Shown here in pieces: positions 36,451-47,160 of a stretch of 64,000 nt of DNA; the first letter of the stretch is position 1, and every line of letters starts with the position of its first letter. A model generated the notes under the pieces. It had not been told where the DNA came from and did not search any database. It saw only the letters and a list, made by a program, of their open reading frames with translations. The stretch spans positions 221,682,843-221,746,842 of the forward strand of contig NC_090989.1 of the NCBI RefSeq assembly GCF_041146395.1. Reading direction: 5' to 3'. Both the position numbers and the translations under genes were made by a program. This DNA is from Eulemur rufifrons. Taxonomy: Eukaryota; Chordata; Mammalia; Primates; Lemuridae.

Positions 36451-36704
36451 AAGTGTTTTGTAGGTAAGGTGACCTGAACTCAAACCTGACCTCTTACACA
36501 TGTCAGGGTGCCTGTGTGCTCTTTTTTAATGGTCATCCAAGTTCTGTCACTGCCCCTGCTGAAGTTTGCCTCTCCTTTGTCCCTGTGTCCTGAATTGCTG
36601 CTGCCTTCTCTGTTTCTTCTGTGATGTAGGCTAACCTTGACAAGCTGGGACAAGTCGCTATCACATTGACATACCTCCCAGCTTCACTTTGGGGTTCCGA
36701 TTTT
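36451..36704. other. Unassigned sequence between two L2-like copies
   Basis: No recognised repeat or gene. The text at 36,530-36,620 may be a weak L2 remnant. Confidence 0.3.
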
Positions 36705-37110
36705 GTTCATTGCAGCAAATATTTATTGAGAATGTCTTATATGTCAGGCACCGTGCCTGATGCTGGGAACACAGTGATGAACAAGACAGACGTGGTCCTT
36801 GCCTGCGTGGAGCTTACTATCTAGCTAGAGAAAAGCAACACAAAGCCACATAAACAGTCAAGCAAATCTGACAAGTGCTATAAAGGAAGCAAACAGGGTG
36901 CTGAAATAAGAGAATCACAGAAGGGAATGATCTTAAACATTGGTGATCAGGGAGTTTCTCCTCGAAAGTGTGCTATCTAGGGTAAGAGCTGAAGAAAGGA
37001 AGGAATCAGACTGTTTATTTATGGGTTTTTTTGTATGTGTGTTTGTGTGAGTGGAGGCCATGAGAATGCCATGTGCAAAGACCTTAGCTAAAGAGAACAA
37101 AACCCAGCAC
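36705..37110 (-). mobile_element. L2-like ancient LINE fragment, reverse orientation
   Basis: 'agcaaatatttattgagaat', 'gtcaggcaccgtgcctgatg', 'agtgatgaacaagacagacg' and 'gtggagcttactatctagct', then a degraded continuation to 'gccatgtgcaaagaccttag'. It is in the same orientation as the copy about 400 bp to the left. Confidence 0.7.
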
Positions 37111-38098
37111 TTTTAAGGACCTGCACAAGGGCTTCTGTGGCATTGAGTCAGGATTGGAATACAGGGTGGCCTGAATCTGTTTCTTAAAGCTAATGTTAAA
37201 AGCTTATTTGACTCCATTATTTAATGCCTCCCTCCCGCCCCCCACACCAAATCCTCTTTCAAGAACCTAGGAATCATTTCCATCCATGCTGGATGTTGGT
37301 ACCTTTGAGAAAGTATGATTGGCCTTGCTCCCCAAGTCGTCTCTGCTTGTCCACACAGAGTCCTACCACCGAGAGAGACTCTCCTTCCTCAGAGATGGTT
37401 CTCTGAGCATGCCCGAGTATGGAGTCGGGGCAGGAAATAATACTTCCAAGTGTTCCTAACCCTGTTGTTACAATGATGCCATGGGGTCCCTACTAGTCTT
37501 CCTCTCCATGCCAAACCTCCTTAAAGGCTTACAATCCTTTCAGGACCCTTGCCACAAACACCTGTGCGTGGGAAAAACATGCAATTTCCATTTTCTTTAG
37601 TTTGATAAAAAAAAGTTTTCCTTTTAAGTCTAGATTTAGTTTCTTTTTTAAAAATACTTTATTTTTCAAAAGTGCCAGATGGACAAATATTTAGCTACAC
37701 TCTCCATTGCCTTGGAGAACGTCAGTAAGCCAACACACCTTTGAGCTCCATTGTGTAACTGTCCATATTTGGAGATTGTTTTTTTCATAGTGTATTTTTT
37801 CCCCAGTAGATATCACTCTAACTGTTGATACTTTCACAGGAAGGGATTGCCTTCCTCTGCCTGAGTGTGCATTTTGGGCTTAGTAGCTGAGCCAAAGGAA
37901 ATATTTGTAGCAAAGTCCGATCTATTAAAGAAACCAAGTTACTTTCTTTCATTTCCACTATGGGGTATTCTTCAACAATTTGACTGGAAGAAAATAATGA
38001 GCATAAATGGTCATTGGATATTTTTTGTGCCTAAGCAAGGTAAGTTTGGTGAAGACAGAACTTGAGAAATAAACATGACTTTTGCCAACCTAATGATC
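37111..38098. other. Unique sequence, no gene recognised
   Basis: Frames at 37224-37406 and 37865-38065 have no recognised similarity. This is the pre-insertion locus of the L1 that follows. Confidence 0.4.
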
Positions 38099-38113
38099 AA
38101 AAAGTAGTATCTT

Positions 38114-38588
38114 TACAGTCCCACCAGCAGTGTATGAGTGTTCCTGTCTCTCCGCATCCACGCCAACATGTATTGTTTTGGGACTTTTTGATAAAGGCCA
38201 TTCTCACTGGAGTTAAGTGATATCTCATTGTGGTTTTGATTTGCATTTCCCTGATGATTAGAGATGTTGAACATTTTTTCATATGTTTGTTAGCCATTTT
38301 TATATCTTCTTTTGAAAAATTTCTATTCATGTCCTTTGCTCACTTTTTGATAGGGTTGTTCGATTTTTTCTTACTGATTTTCCTGAGTTCTAAATGGACA
38401 CGCTTGAAGTTCTGACTGAGGGGGATGGGGTGGGGGGAGGGGATGGATGCATACCTACATGATGAGTGCGATGTGCACTGTCTAGGGAATGGACACACTT
38501 GAAGCTCAGACTCGGGGGGACGGGGAGGCATGGGCAATATATATAACCTGAACTTTTGTACCCCCATAATGAGCTGAAATTAAAAAAA
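38114..38588 (+). mobile_element. Recent L1 with 5' inversion (twin priming) and 15-bp TSD
   Basis: The left part (38114-about 38391) is L1 ORF2 in reverse orientation. Its minus-strand frame at 38097-38330 still reads the C-terminal ORF2p region, including the CWRGCGE...HCWWDC Cys/His motif. The right part (about 38392-38588) is forward L1 3' UTR with a G-rich block, the 'cttttgtacccccataat' terminus and an A tail. Both outer edges carry aaaaagtagtatctt (38099-38113 and 38589-38603). Inverted 5' part, forward 3' part and one pair of TSDs are the signature of twin priming. The intact ORF2 remnant and exact TSD point to a recent insertion. Confidence 0.93.
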
Positions 38589-38603
38589 AAAAAGTAGTAT
38601 CTT

Positions 38604-39219
38604 ATTGCTTTAACTGGCATCTCTTTGATAACCATTGTAATGAACTGTTTCTGTTTATACTTGTTGGCCACTGGTATTTCCTATTGTTTTGGGGTTTGAC
38701 TTTTCTTATTGCTAGGTAAGATCTCTCTCTCTCTGTCTCTCTATCTCTAAATATTTGTGTGTGTGTGTGTGTGTGTATGTTACATATGGATATGTTAACA
38801 TGTAATTATTAACCCTCTGTTATGTATGTGTCCAGGTTGTTATTTCTGATCAAGTCTATCATTTTTTTTACACCAGGTTGAGCCATATATAGTTGTTTCT
38901 GTCCAACAAACATGGCAAAAAAACAGCAATTACATATGATTCAAGCTAAACAGTTTGTGCCTGTGATAGCAAACCTAGAGAGTTTGTACTCATCCAGATT
39001 ATATAAAGTTTCACATGTACGTTTTTTCTTGTGCCTAATAACCTATAGTATTTATTACCTTATTTAAGTGTTGTGTTTCTTTGAAAATTAGCATTTTATT
39101 CCTCCTTATAGTGTTAGACTGTCTTCTAACACGGTCTGGTTTTATCTGATTTGGTATGTTTTCCTTTTGTTCTGATTCTAATACTGCGGCGCTCCTACCC
39201 TTTCCTGACTCCTTTTAGA
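38604..39219. other. Unique sequence with a composite microsatellite
   Basis: Apart from the CT/TG tract at 38,719-38,778, nothing is recognised. Confidence 0.4.
38719..38778. repeat. Composite (TC)n / (TG)n microsatellite
   Basis: A TC run with single interruptions is followed after 'taaatattt' by about 11 GT units. Confidence 0.95.
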
Positions 39220-39470
39220 TTCCATTCAAGAATCGTCCCCTCTGGGAAGCCTCTTTGATTTCTTTGGTGTGGTCAGATGCTCATGTTCTGCTCTTCCGTG
39301 GGACCCTGTGTGTGCTTCTCCCGTGGAATTTACCACCTCTGCAGGGATTGCTGACTTCCCCACTTTTAATCTGGGACCACACTGTAGTTACTTCTAAGTC
39401 CTGGGATTTAGGACAGTGGCTGCCTCATAATAGACCCCCAGTTATTGTTCCTTTTACTTGAATTGAACTA
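39220..39470 (+). mobile_element. L2 LINE 3' fragment
   Basis: 'tctgggaagcctctttgatt', 'ggaatttaccacctctgcag', 'ggacagtggctgcctcataa' and 'ccagttattgttccttttac' follow the L2 3' layout. The frame at 39255-39461 is contained in it. Confidence 0.65.
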
Positions 39471-40205
39471 ATTGAGCAGGAGCTTCCCATGGAGCAAGTA
39501 GTAAAGCAGTTATTAATATTTCTACTGCTTAATGCTGTGAAAGATACATCTAGGCAGCCTCCCCAGCACCAGCACTGACAGAAATAATAGCACCACCAGA
39601 ACAAAATGCGTTGGATTACATTGCATTGGTATTGCACACTCTTTATTATTAGGTCTCCTTTCCTCATTCATTCATTCATTTATCTACCTCCCTCCCTCCT
39701 TTCTGCCTTACAGTTCTGGTCTCTGACCTTGTCTCTGCATCCTCTTTTCCTGAAACCCATATGTAGAGTGTGATGTTTAACTATTGCATGTGTGTATGGA
39801 TGACACATTGACAAAGTGTTTTTCCTGTTTGAATATTTTATTCTTCATTTTGCTTTAATACAGGTTAGATATCTGTTGAAAAATGTTATTAGAAGAGTCA
39901 TATCATGATCTTCAGATGGGACCACAGGCATAATTTTCTATTTGGAGAGATGTTTTGCATTTTATCTGATCACGTGAACATTTTGTAGGCCATTAGCCAT
40001 CATTTATAGACTTCAGTATTTTCTACCTGGTGATATTCTCTTTTGTCCACATATTCTTTTTTGAAATCAGTGTTAAAAATCATCAAATCCAGTCATGCTT
40101 CTTTGATTTGTCACATCGATTTTTCCAAAACTTTCGACTGACACTTGTTGTCTTTTATTAAATATATCAAGTATAAATGTCTGAACATAAACTCTTTGTA
40201 AAAAA
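39471..40205. other. Unique sequence, short CATT/CCTC tracts
   Basis: 39,664-39,705 contains short (CATT)n and (CCCT)n runs. Minus frames at 39425-39667 and 40073-40264 are not recognised. Confidence 0.4.
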
Positions 40206-40209
40206 CCAA

Positions 40210-42212
40210 AAAACCCCACAAAACTATTTTTATTGAGTAATATAACCCATATATGAAAAAGCACAGTAAAATATACAGTTTAAGAACAATAAGGAATGAA
40301 CATCTGTGTATACCTTACCCAGAGGAAGAAATACATTTTCCATTCTCATTTCAATCTCACCATGCTTCCTGTGTAGGCCTTCAGAGGTGGTGACTATCCT
40401 GAATGTTATTTTAGTTATTCCCTTGTGTTTTTTAATAGCTGTTTTTTTAAAGCAACTTCTGTAGGAATTTCTAAATATTATGTTGTTTTATCTATTTTTG
40501 AAATTTATGTAATTACAATGAAATCATTCTGTATGAATTCTTAGGTAACTATCATTCAGCATTATACTTTTGAGATTTACCTATTTCAATGATTATAACC
40601 TAAATTCATTCTTTTTCATGGCAATATGGCATTCCACGGTATGGATATATTACAACTTTTTTTTCGTATTACTTGGGAGGTGTACATAGGAGTTTTCCAG
40701 TGTTATTACTATTCTAAACAGCATAGTTATAAATATTCTTATGCATATCTCCTGGTGCACATGGGTGAAACCTTTTCAAAGGTAAATACCCAGTAGTAAA
40801 ATTCCTGAATCAGATTAGCACATGTTGAAATTTCTTACATGATTTTCCAAAAAGTTTTATCCATTTATATACCCACTTTCAATGGATGAAAATACTCTTT
40901 GCTCTCTACTGATAGCAACACTTGATATTATTCTATATTGACATTTTTACCAACCTTATAGTCACGGACTGTATCTCATTATGATTTTAATTTATACTCC
41001 CCTGATTACTAAAGGTTAATATTTTTAATATGATATGGGTCATTTATTCTCTTTTGTAAAATTCATGTTCATTTATTATTTCCATTTTTCAATAGTGTTT
41101 TAGACTTTGTCTTATTGATTCATAGAGTTTTTTTTTGTATATGAGGCATAGTAATCTTTGATTCTTTGTGTGTTATATCTAATCCAAATCTATAGCTTAT
41201 GTTCTTACTCCATGATATCTTTGAGGATAGAAATTCTTATTCTTTATGTAATTGCATTTACCAATCTTTCCCTTTATAATCTGCCTATTTTGTCCCTTGT
41301 TTAAGAAATAACTTTATACCCTGATCATAAAAATATGGCCCTGAATTGCTTCTAAAATTTTGCCTTTCTCATTTGTGTGCTTAATTCATCAGGAATTGAT
41401 GTGCATGTGTGGTTGAGGAAGGGATGTTTTTTCCACGTGTCAGTTGCCCCGGTACAATTTATTTTAAAAAGTTTATCCTTTCCCCATTGCTCTACATTAT
41501 AAACCCATTCATATGTCTATGAATTCATCATTTTATCTTTAGACCCTCAATTTGTTTAGTGTTTTATTTGTAAATCACTGCTCTGATACCTATCTTTATT
41601 AATATGACTTTATAATAAAGTTTTATATCTGGTAGTCAAGTCCCATGATATTATTCCTCTTCTTAATTAGTATATATAATTATTGAAACTTTGCAATGCT
41701 CCATATATTTTAGAATCAGTTTCTTAGGCTTTGCATGCAACACATACACACACACACACTGAGTTGGATTTTGATTGAAATTGAATTTATAGATCAATTT
41801 GTGATCAAATAAGATTTTTGCAATATTGAATAGTCCAATCCATTAATATAGTATTTCTACTTATTAAACCATTCATGTATTTCAACAAAATGTTATAATT
41901 TTCACCACAGAGATCATACATATAAATGGTACTTTTTAAAAAAGAATTTATTTTCTAAACTTTGTTGCTGATGAATAGAAATTCAAGTGATTTTTATGCA
42001 CTTATGTCTAACAATCTTGCTAATAGTGTTAGTCATAATTTATTGGCAGATTCTTTTTTATTATCTACAAACATAATCATATCCTGGTAAATAAAGATTA
42101 TTTTGCTTCTTTCCCAGTCCTTATACTTTTTTTCCTTGCCTTACTGTATTGGCTAGGAACTCCAAAGCAAAGATGAATAGAAATGGTAATAACAGGCATC
42201 TTCTCTGACTTC
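40210..42212 (-). mobile_element. Old L1M-type LINE, ORF2 and 3' UTR, reverse orientation
   Basis: The antisense 3' UTR ('agaggaagaaatacattttc', 'cttcagaggtggtgactatc') is followed by antisense ORF2 landmarks: 'tcttatgcatatctcctggt' at 40,737, 'tgtatatgaggcatagtaat' near 41,135, 'ccaatctttccctttataat' near 41,260, and 'gattttgattgaaattgaat' near 41,765. It ends in 'gaatagaaatggtaataaca' and 'ggcatcttctctgac'. No frame survives. Confidence 0.8.
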
Positions 42213-42299
42213 AGCATACATTATACAATTCATCATGTAACAAAAACCCTTGTACACCCTTACTATTTTGAAATAAAAATATTAAACAAAACAAAAAAT
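42213..42299 (+). mobile_element. Short L1 3' end, forward orientation
   Basis: 'catgtaacaaaaacccttgt' and 'acacccttactattttgaaa' precede an A-rich tail to about 42,299. This is a sense L1 terminus abutting the reverse-oriented L1M. No clear TSD was found; a second 'aataacag' lies just outside each side. Confidence 0.6.
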
Positions 42300-43018
42300 A
42301 AATAACAGAAGTCTTTTACCTTTCTTTGCAAACTCAAAGGAAATGATTTCAGTATTTCAACATTGAGAATCAGAAGGGCTCCCACTATCTGTAGGCCTTA
42401 ACATCCTGTAAGCCCCTAGGAAATTAGGTAAATCACTGGGGGTCAAGGAGAGGATGCCAACCTAAGGTTATGTTTCTGCCACAAAGCATACTAGGAGTTT
42501 AAAATAAAAATTAATTTCTATTATGGAAAAATAAAGTGATACACCTTGTATACCTAAATTTGTAGACTGAATACATGCTCATTACATGGGAGTAGATTCA
42601 AGAAAATGGCACTTATTCCAATGCAAAAAACATTATCAGAGTTTCATGTGAGCATTTTCTGGCTCTCTCAGTCTCTCAATCTCTTCAGAAATTTCGTTGT
42701 GAAAATTCTCCCTGAGAGCAATGCAGTAACTTACAAGTTAGTCTTTTCAGCATTTCCTGGAGGAAGAGAAAATGGCAGGGTGTTAGCAGAGCCTTTTAAC
42801 TGTCCCTGTAAGTGTATGAGGAACTTCTTGTGCTCTTTCACTAATACCTTACTAGGTATATGTAAGTGATGGAAAGAAAATAGGACAATCTTACTGTTCA
42901 ACTGTTTCACTCTAAAGGAAAACAGAGCCTCATAAATCTCACTCAGTAAAACCACTAGGTTCTATGATAAACAAAAACAGAATTTTCAGTGCTGGTCCTG
43001 GCATAAGGAAGGCTTTCT
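42300..43018. other. Unique sequence, no gene recognised
   Basis: Overlapping short frames on both strands at 42606-42955 have no recognised similarity. Confidence 0.4.
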
Positions 43019-43215
43019 GTGTAGTACAGCGGTCCCTAACTTTTTTGGCACCAGGGACTGGTTTCATGGAAGACAATTTTCCCACAGACCGGTGTTGGGG
43101 CAGGGTATGGTTTTAGGATGATTCAAGCACATTACATTTATTGTGCACTTTATTTCTATTATTATTACATTGTAATATACAATGAAATAATTATGCAACT
43201 CGCCATAATGCAGAA

Positions 43216-45018
43216 TCAGTGGGAGGCCTGAGCTTGTGTTCCTGCAACTAGATGGTCCCATCTGGGGATGACAGGAGACAGTGACACCTGAATTGTGTTG
43301 CTTATGTCCAGTCTACTCAGTAATCTGGGTTTGTTTACTGTTACTGCAGAAAACCCTGCTTCACGAAGATAGGATGTTGGAAATGGAAGCAGACTTTTCA
43401 GTGCTTTTGTGGCAATCTCAGTATATTCCACCTTGACTTTAATCCAGAACGTATGGAGGCTTGAAGTTGTCTCAAACATACTTTTAAGGCCACTGTCATT
43501 TGCGATCTCAACGAGTTGATCCTCTTCTAGGACAGACAAAGTCAAGTCACCTGGCTTATTCACAAATGGGTCAGGGATCCATTCCTTCCCAGTTCAGCAG
43601 TCTTTTGTGGGTGAGAAGTAATGCTCAAACTCTTTTAAAAGCTGAGATAGGTGATCCTGCACCAGCTGGGAGAAAGAAGGCCCTGGCTCAGTCTCTTTCA
43701 AAATCTCTGCTAGTGTTTGAAACGTCAAAAATCCCAGTGTCCACTCATTGCCCCCATAATTCCAGTTTGGCTTTGAATGTAGCCACTTTATCTACTGACC
43801 TGAACACAGTTGTTGTTCTGCCTTGAAGTGACAGATTGTTGAATATGTCACACAAATAAGCAAGCTTTGCAACCCATTCTGAATCACTGAAATGTGATGC
43901 CAGTGGTGACTGTTTTTCTAAAAGAAATCTCTGGAGTGGCTCTTGTACCTCAAAAACTCTGGCCAGTGATCTGCCTTTAGCAAGCCATCTCACTTCTGTG
44001 TGTAAGAGTAGACGTGCGCACTCTGCCTCCATCTCCTCACAGAGCTGTGTGAACAGGCATGAGTTAAGGGCATGTACTTTAATGTGATGGATAATTTTAA
44101 TCACATCCTGCAAAACGTTGTTTAGGTCAGGTGACATTTTCCAGCTAGCCAGCATTCCTCTATGGATGACACAGTGCGTAGACTTATACTCAGAAGCAAC
44201 CTTCTTGACCCGACTAATGAAACCAGAAAGCTGTGCCATGCATATACCGACACAAAATGACCAATTCAGTTTTCCTGATACGTAATCATTCAAAGATTTG
44301 AATAGTTCTGCAGCTGATTGGCAACAAAAGTGCACATAACATGTCCTCATGCACATCCTCCTGAAAAATATATCGCACAAAAACAAGCATCGTTGCCCTG
44401 TTGTCAACATCAGTAGACTCGTCAACCTGGATTGCGTACCACAGTGGCTTACTAATCTTCTCTAACAATTGTGCCTCAATATCCTCTGCTATTTCATCGA
44501 TTCATCTAGTTATGGTGCTATCCGAAAGAGGAACACATGCCATCTTTTGAACTGCAGCCCCTCCTAAAAGTTCACAGCAAATGCCCTTAGCAGCAGGCAG
44601 GATTCAACTCTTCACTAGTAAAGTGTTTCTTAGCAATGTGGTTAGCTCCTAAGAATGATGCTCTCAGTGCAGACAGATTTGATGAAGTGGTGGCCTTCAA
44701 TAATTGCTTCTGTTCTTCATGTTCACGTTTTTTCCTTTTGAAAAACTCCAAAGTCTTGTCTTTTAATGTAGGGTCCTTGGTCTCCATGTGGTGAGGCAGT
44801 TTTGAAGGTTTCATGGCTCCGTTGGATAGCCGGTTGCCGCATCTTATACAAAGGGGTCTTAGAGAATGTGAATCACCTGTTGCTATGAACCCGTAATTTA
44901 AGTAGGACTGTTGGTATTTTTTTTTAAATGCAGCTTTCATTTTGTTGGAAGCCTTAGAGTCTTTGGCTGTCTCATCATTGGGTCTTTCCCCTTTTTAAAA
45001 GAAGCTCTCCAGTGACAT
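43216..45018 (-). pseudogene. hAT-Charlie transposase pseudogene
   Basis: This is the broken gene for the cut-and-paste transposase that would have moved its host element. The most upstream plausible start is the ATG at 45018 (MSLESFF...), in frame with the ORF downstream to 44587. That part includes a BED-type zinc-finger-like region (C-x2-C followed by KLPHHMETK). The frame then shifts near 44,610, meets a stop near 44,505, reads VDESTD, the RNase-H-like catalytic-core motif region (44468-44286), and shifts again near 44,315. It continues open to 43745 through THCVIHR and HTEVRWL, is broken again near 43,740 and 43,605, and resumes at 43563-43216 with the C-terminal dimerisation (hATC) region, FWIKVK...LPFPTSYLREAGFS. 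The layout resembles domesticated relatives such as ZBED5 and GTF2IRD2, but with multiple disruptions it cannot encode a working protein. Confidence 0.9.
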
Positions 45019-45161
45019 TTGTTCTTTTACTCATTTTTGCTAGGGTTAGCTTGTGGGCTTATCAAAACTGTAATTGAGACAAGTGCACAGTGTGGATAGA
45101 AGTGGTAAATAAAGCAATGGGCATGCCATGTGCAGACTAAAATAAGTGTCAGATTCTGACT

Positions 45162-45240
45162 TAAAGCCTGTCACCAGATGCAGCTGTTCAACTGAAGTAC
45201 ATTAACTTGCCAGTATAAAGCCTGTCACCAGATGCAGCTT
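45162..45240. repeat. Pair of 24-bp direct repeats inside the hAT element
   Basis: The 24-mer beginning taaagcctgtcacc and ending gatgcagct occurs at 45162-45185 and 45216-45239 with no mismatch. It lies upstream of the transposase start, in the subterminal region where hAT transposases often bind short repeats. Confidence 0.85.
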
Positions 45241-45381
45241 AATTGTCACTTGCCACTCACTGATAGGGTTTTGATATGAGTCTCAAGCAATTGATTTATG
45301 ATGGTCTCTGTGCAGTCAAACCTCTCTGCTAATGATAATCTGTATTTGCAGCCACTCCCCAGCACTAGCATCACCACCTCA

Positions 45382-45490
45382 GATCATCGGGCATTAGATT
45401 CGCATAAGGAGTGTGCAACCTAGATCCCTCGCATGCACAGTTTACAGTAGGGTTCTCGTTCCTATGAGAATCTAATGCCACCACTGATCT
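45382..45490. repeat. Subterminal imperfect hairpin of the hAT element
   Basis: The arm at 45382-45410 (gatcatcgggcattagattc...) is the near-inverse of 45461-45490 (...gagaatctaatgccaccact), separated by about 50 bp with a gcatgc centre. It is typical of the MER1 family interior. Confidence 0.8.
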
Positions 45491-45647
45491 GACAGGAGGC
45501 AGTGCTCAGGCAGTTATGTGAGTGATGGGGAGCAGCTCTAAATACAGATGAAGTTTCACTCACTCGCCTGCTGCGTGGCCCAGTTCCCAACAGGCCACAG
45601 ACTGGTACCGGTCCACAGCCCAGGAGTTGGGGACTGCAGGTCTAGTA

Positions 45648-47040
45648 GACATTCTTCCTCCTGAAATCCACTTGGAGACTTTAGAAGTCAACCCCAAGAC
45701 ATAATAAATCAAGGACCACCTTGGGCACACACCTCCAGCACACACCTGCCACAATAGAAGTGAACTGAGCCCTGGGAGCATCCTGGAGCATGAGTAAACT
45801 AACAGACAGAGGAGACGGATGACTCACAAACCTGGGGGAGGAGTGAATGAACATTATATGGAAACCACAGGTAACAGATAAGGACATGCAAACCTGGAAT
45901 TTATCCATAGACACATGTTATTCATAAACATAATAATTGCCCAAAGACAAGACATGGCATATCCTCTATCATAGCCAAGAATTGAATGTTAGAGACACAG
46001 GATTACTCAGGGAGGAGGGTCTTGGGGAGCTGTGTGTAGAATGTAAATTATAAAGTTAGCAATATGGAGATTGAGGTTAGCCTAGAAAATGCATTTCATA
46101 ATGCCCGGCATACATGCATCTATGGCCGAGTAACCTGGGCTTTTTCTCAGGCACAAACATTTAAAAAGTGCAGAAATTTGATATCATTTTTAAAGATCCA
46201 TTATCTCCTCCGATAGTCCAAAATCCATTATGGGCACAACATGCTTAATTGATGCTTTGGAAAGTAGATTAATAGTAAACATCATGAAGTCCCCAAAGTC
46301 ACAGAAAGCCTTCTTTTTGATGTTAGAAACCTGACTATATAACCTTACTGACATCCTTAATGACAGCTTTAACAGGTAAAAATACAGGCCGTAATTATAC
46401 CTTGTCAAGTCGTCACTTACTGATTTCAACTTGGCCTGCCAGTGCTGTCTCATGGTCCTATGCCAAGAGATAAAAGAGAAAAGAGGACAGGAAAACAGAA
46501 TTCATAGCGAGAAGTCCAGTGGCAGGGCCATCTTTTTCTTTCATCTGACATTGTCATATTTTTTGTCAATACCCCATGCAGTAATTATGGCTTTGCGGTA
46601 GAAACATTGTTGAAAAACTATATTGATGGAACTGAACATATGTCTGATAAAGACAGGAACATAGAACAAGTCAAATTTTGATTTCTCCTTTCAACTTCAG
46701 GAGTCTGGTCATGTAAAATTATTGTTAGAGGTTAAAAATGCTTTAACCTAATTTCCATATTCCAAATCTACACTCATTTTTAGGTCCTGACTCCTGATTT
46801 GCCTTACTAGAATTATGCATCAGAATTCTCTTTACATAGGGCGTCAGTTTGAATAAATAATATAACACTTTAATAGATTTATGACTACATAAAATAAAGT
46901 ATATAAAATGAAAATATACAAATAATTTATATGGTTCCTATTTCTATGGCTCCTATTAGAAATGGATGAATTTCACATCATCGTACTCTAGAAATAAGCC
47001 ATGTACAGACATATGAGCCTGTTTTTGTGGATACAGCTGA
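45648..47040. other. Unique sequence, no gene recognised
   Basis: Minus frames at 45560-45914 partly overlap the hAT end, and 46190-46453 has no recognised similarity. Confidence 0.4.
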
Positions 47041-47049
47041 GTTTAATAT

Positions 47050-47160
47050 TTTTATTATAGATTATAAACCTCTGAGTCTGTTGGATTTTTGTATCTCCCA
47101 AGTTCCTTAAGTACTTATTGAATGAATAAATACATGAAAGAGTGAATAAATTTATAAATG
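47050..47160 (+). mobile_element. L2 3' terminus fragment
   Basis: 'gtacttattgaatgaataaa' preceded by 'gtatctcccaagttcctta' resembles the L2 3' end (ctcaataaatgtttgttgaatgaatg). Short and diverged. Confidence 0.45.

Larger units (their letters stand above)
43027..45639 (-). mobile_element. Nearly complete hAT-Charlie DNA transposon (Charlie3/MER1-related)
   Basis: The left end starts cagcggtccctaac and the right end is its imperfect inverse, gttggggactgcag (11 of 14 positions match when reverse-complemented). It is flanked by 8-bp duplications gtgtagta (43019-43026) and gtctagta (45640-45647), matching at 7 of 8; 8 bp is the hAT TSD length. The 2,613-bp body carries a minus-strand transposase relic (43216-45018). 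Beyond the gene's 5' side lie a pair of 24-bp direct repeats and a long imperfect hairpin at 45382-45490. The ends match the MER1 family, whose autonomous source I recall as Charlie3. Confidence 0.92.

Noticed and set aside
38340..38671. Minus-strand frames across the L1 3' UTR as Pro/Ser-rich peptides
   Set aside because: They arise from the G-rich L1 3' UTR read in reverse.
43745..44425. 226-codon minus-strand frame as a domesticated hAT gene (ZBED-like)
   Set aside because: The element still has TIRs and a TSD, and the coding region is interrupted upstream and downstream by shifts and stops. It is a dead transposon gene and not an exapted one.
45162..45240. Short direct repeats considered as a CRISPR-like array
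   Set aside because: Only two units, within a hAT transposon of a primate genome.
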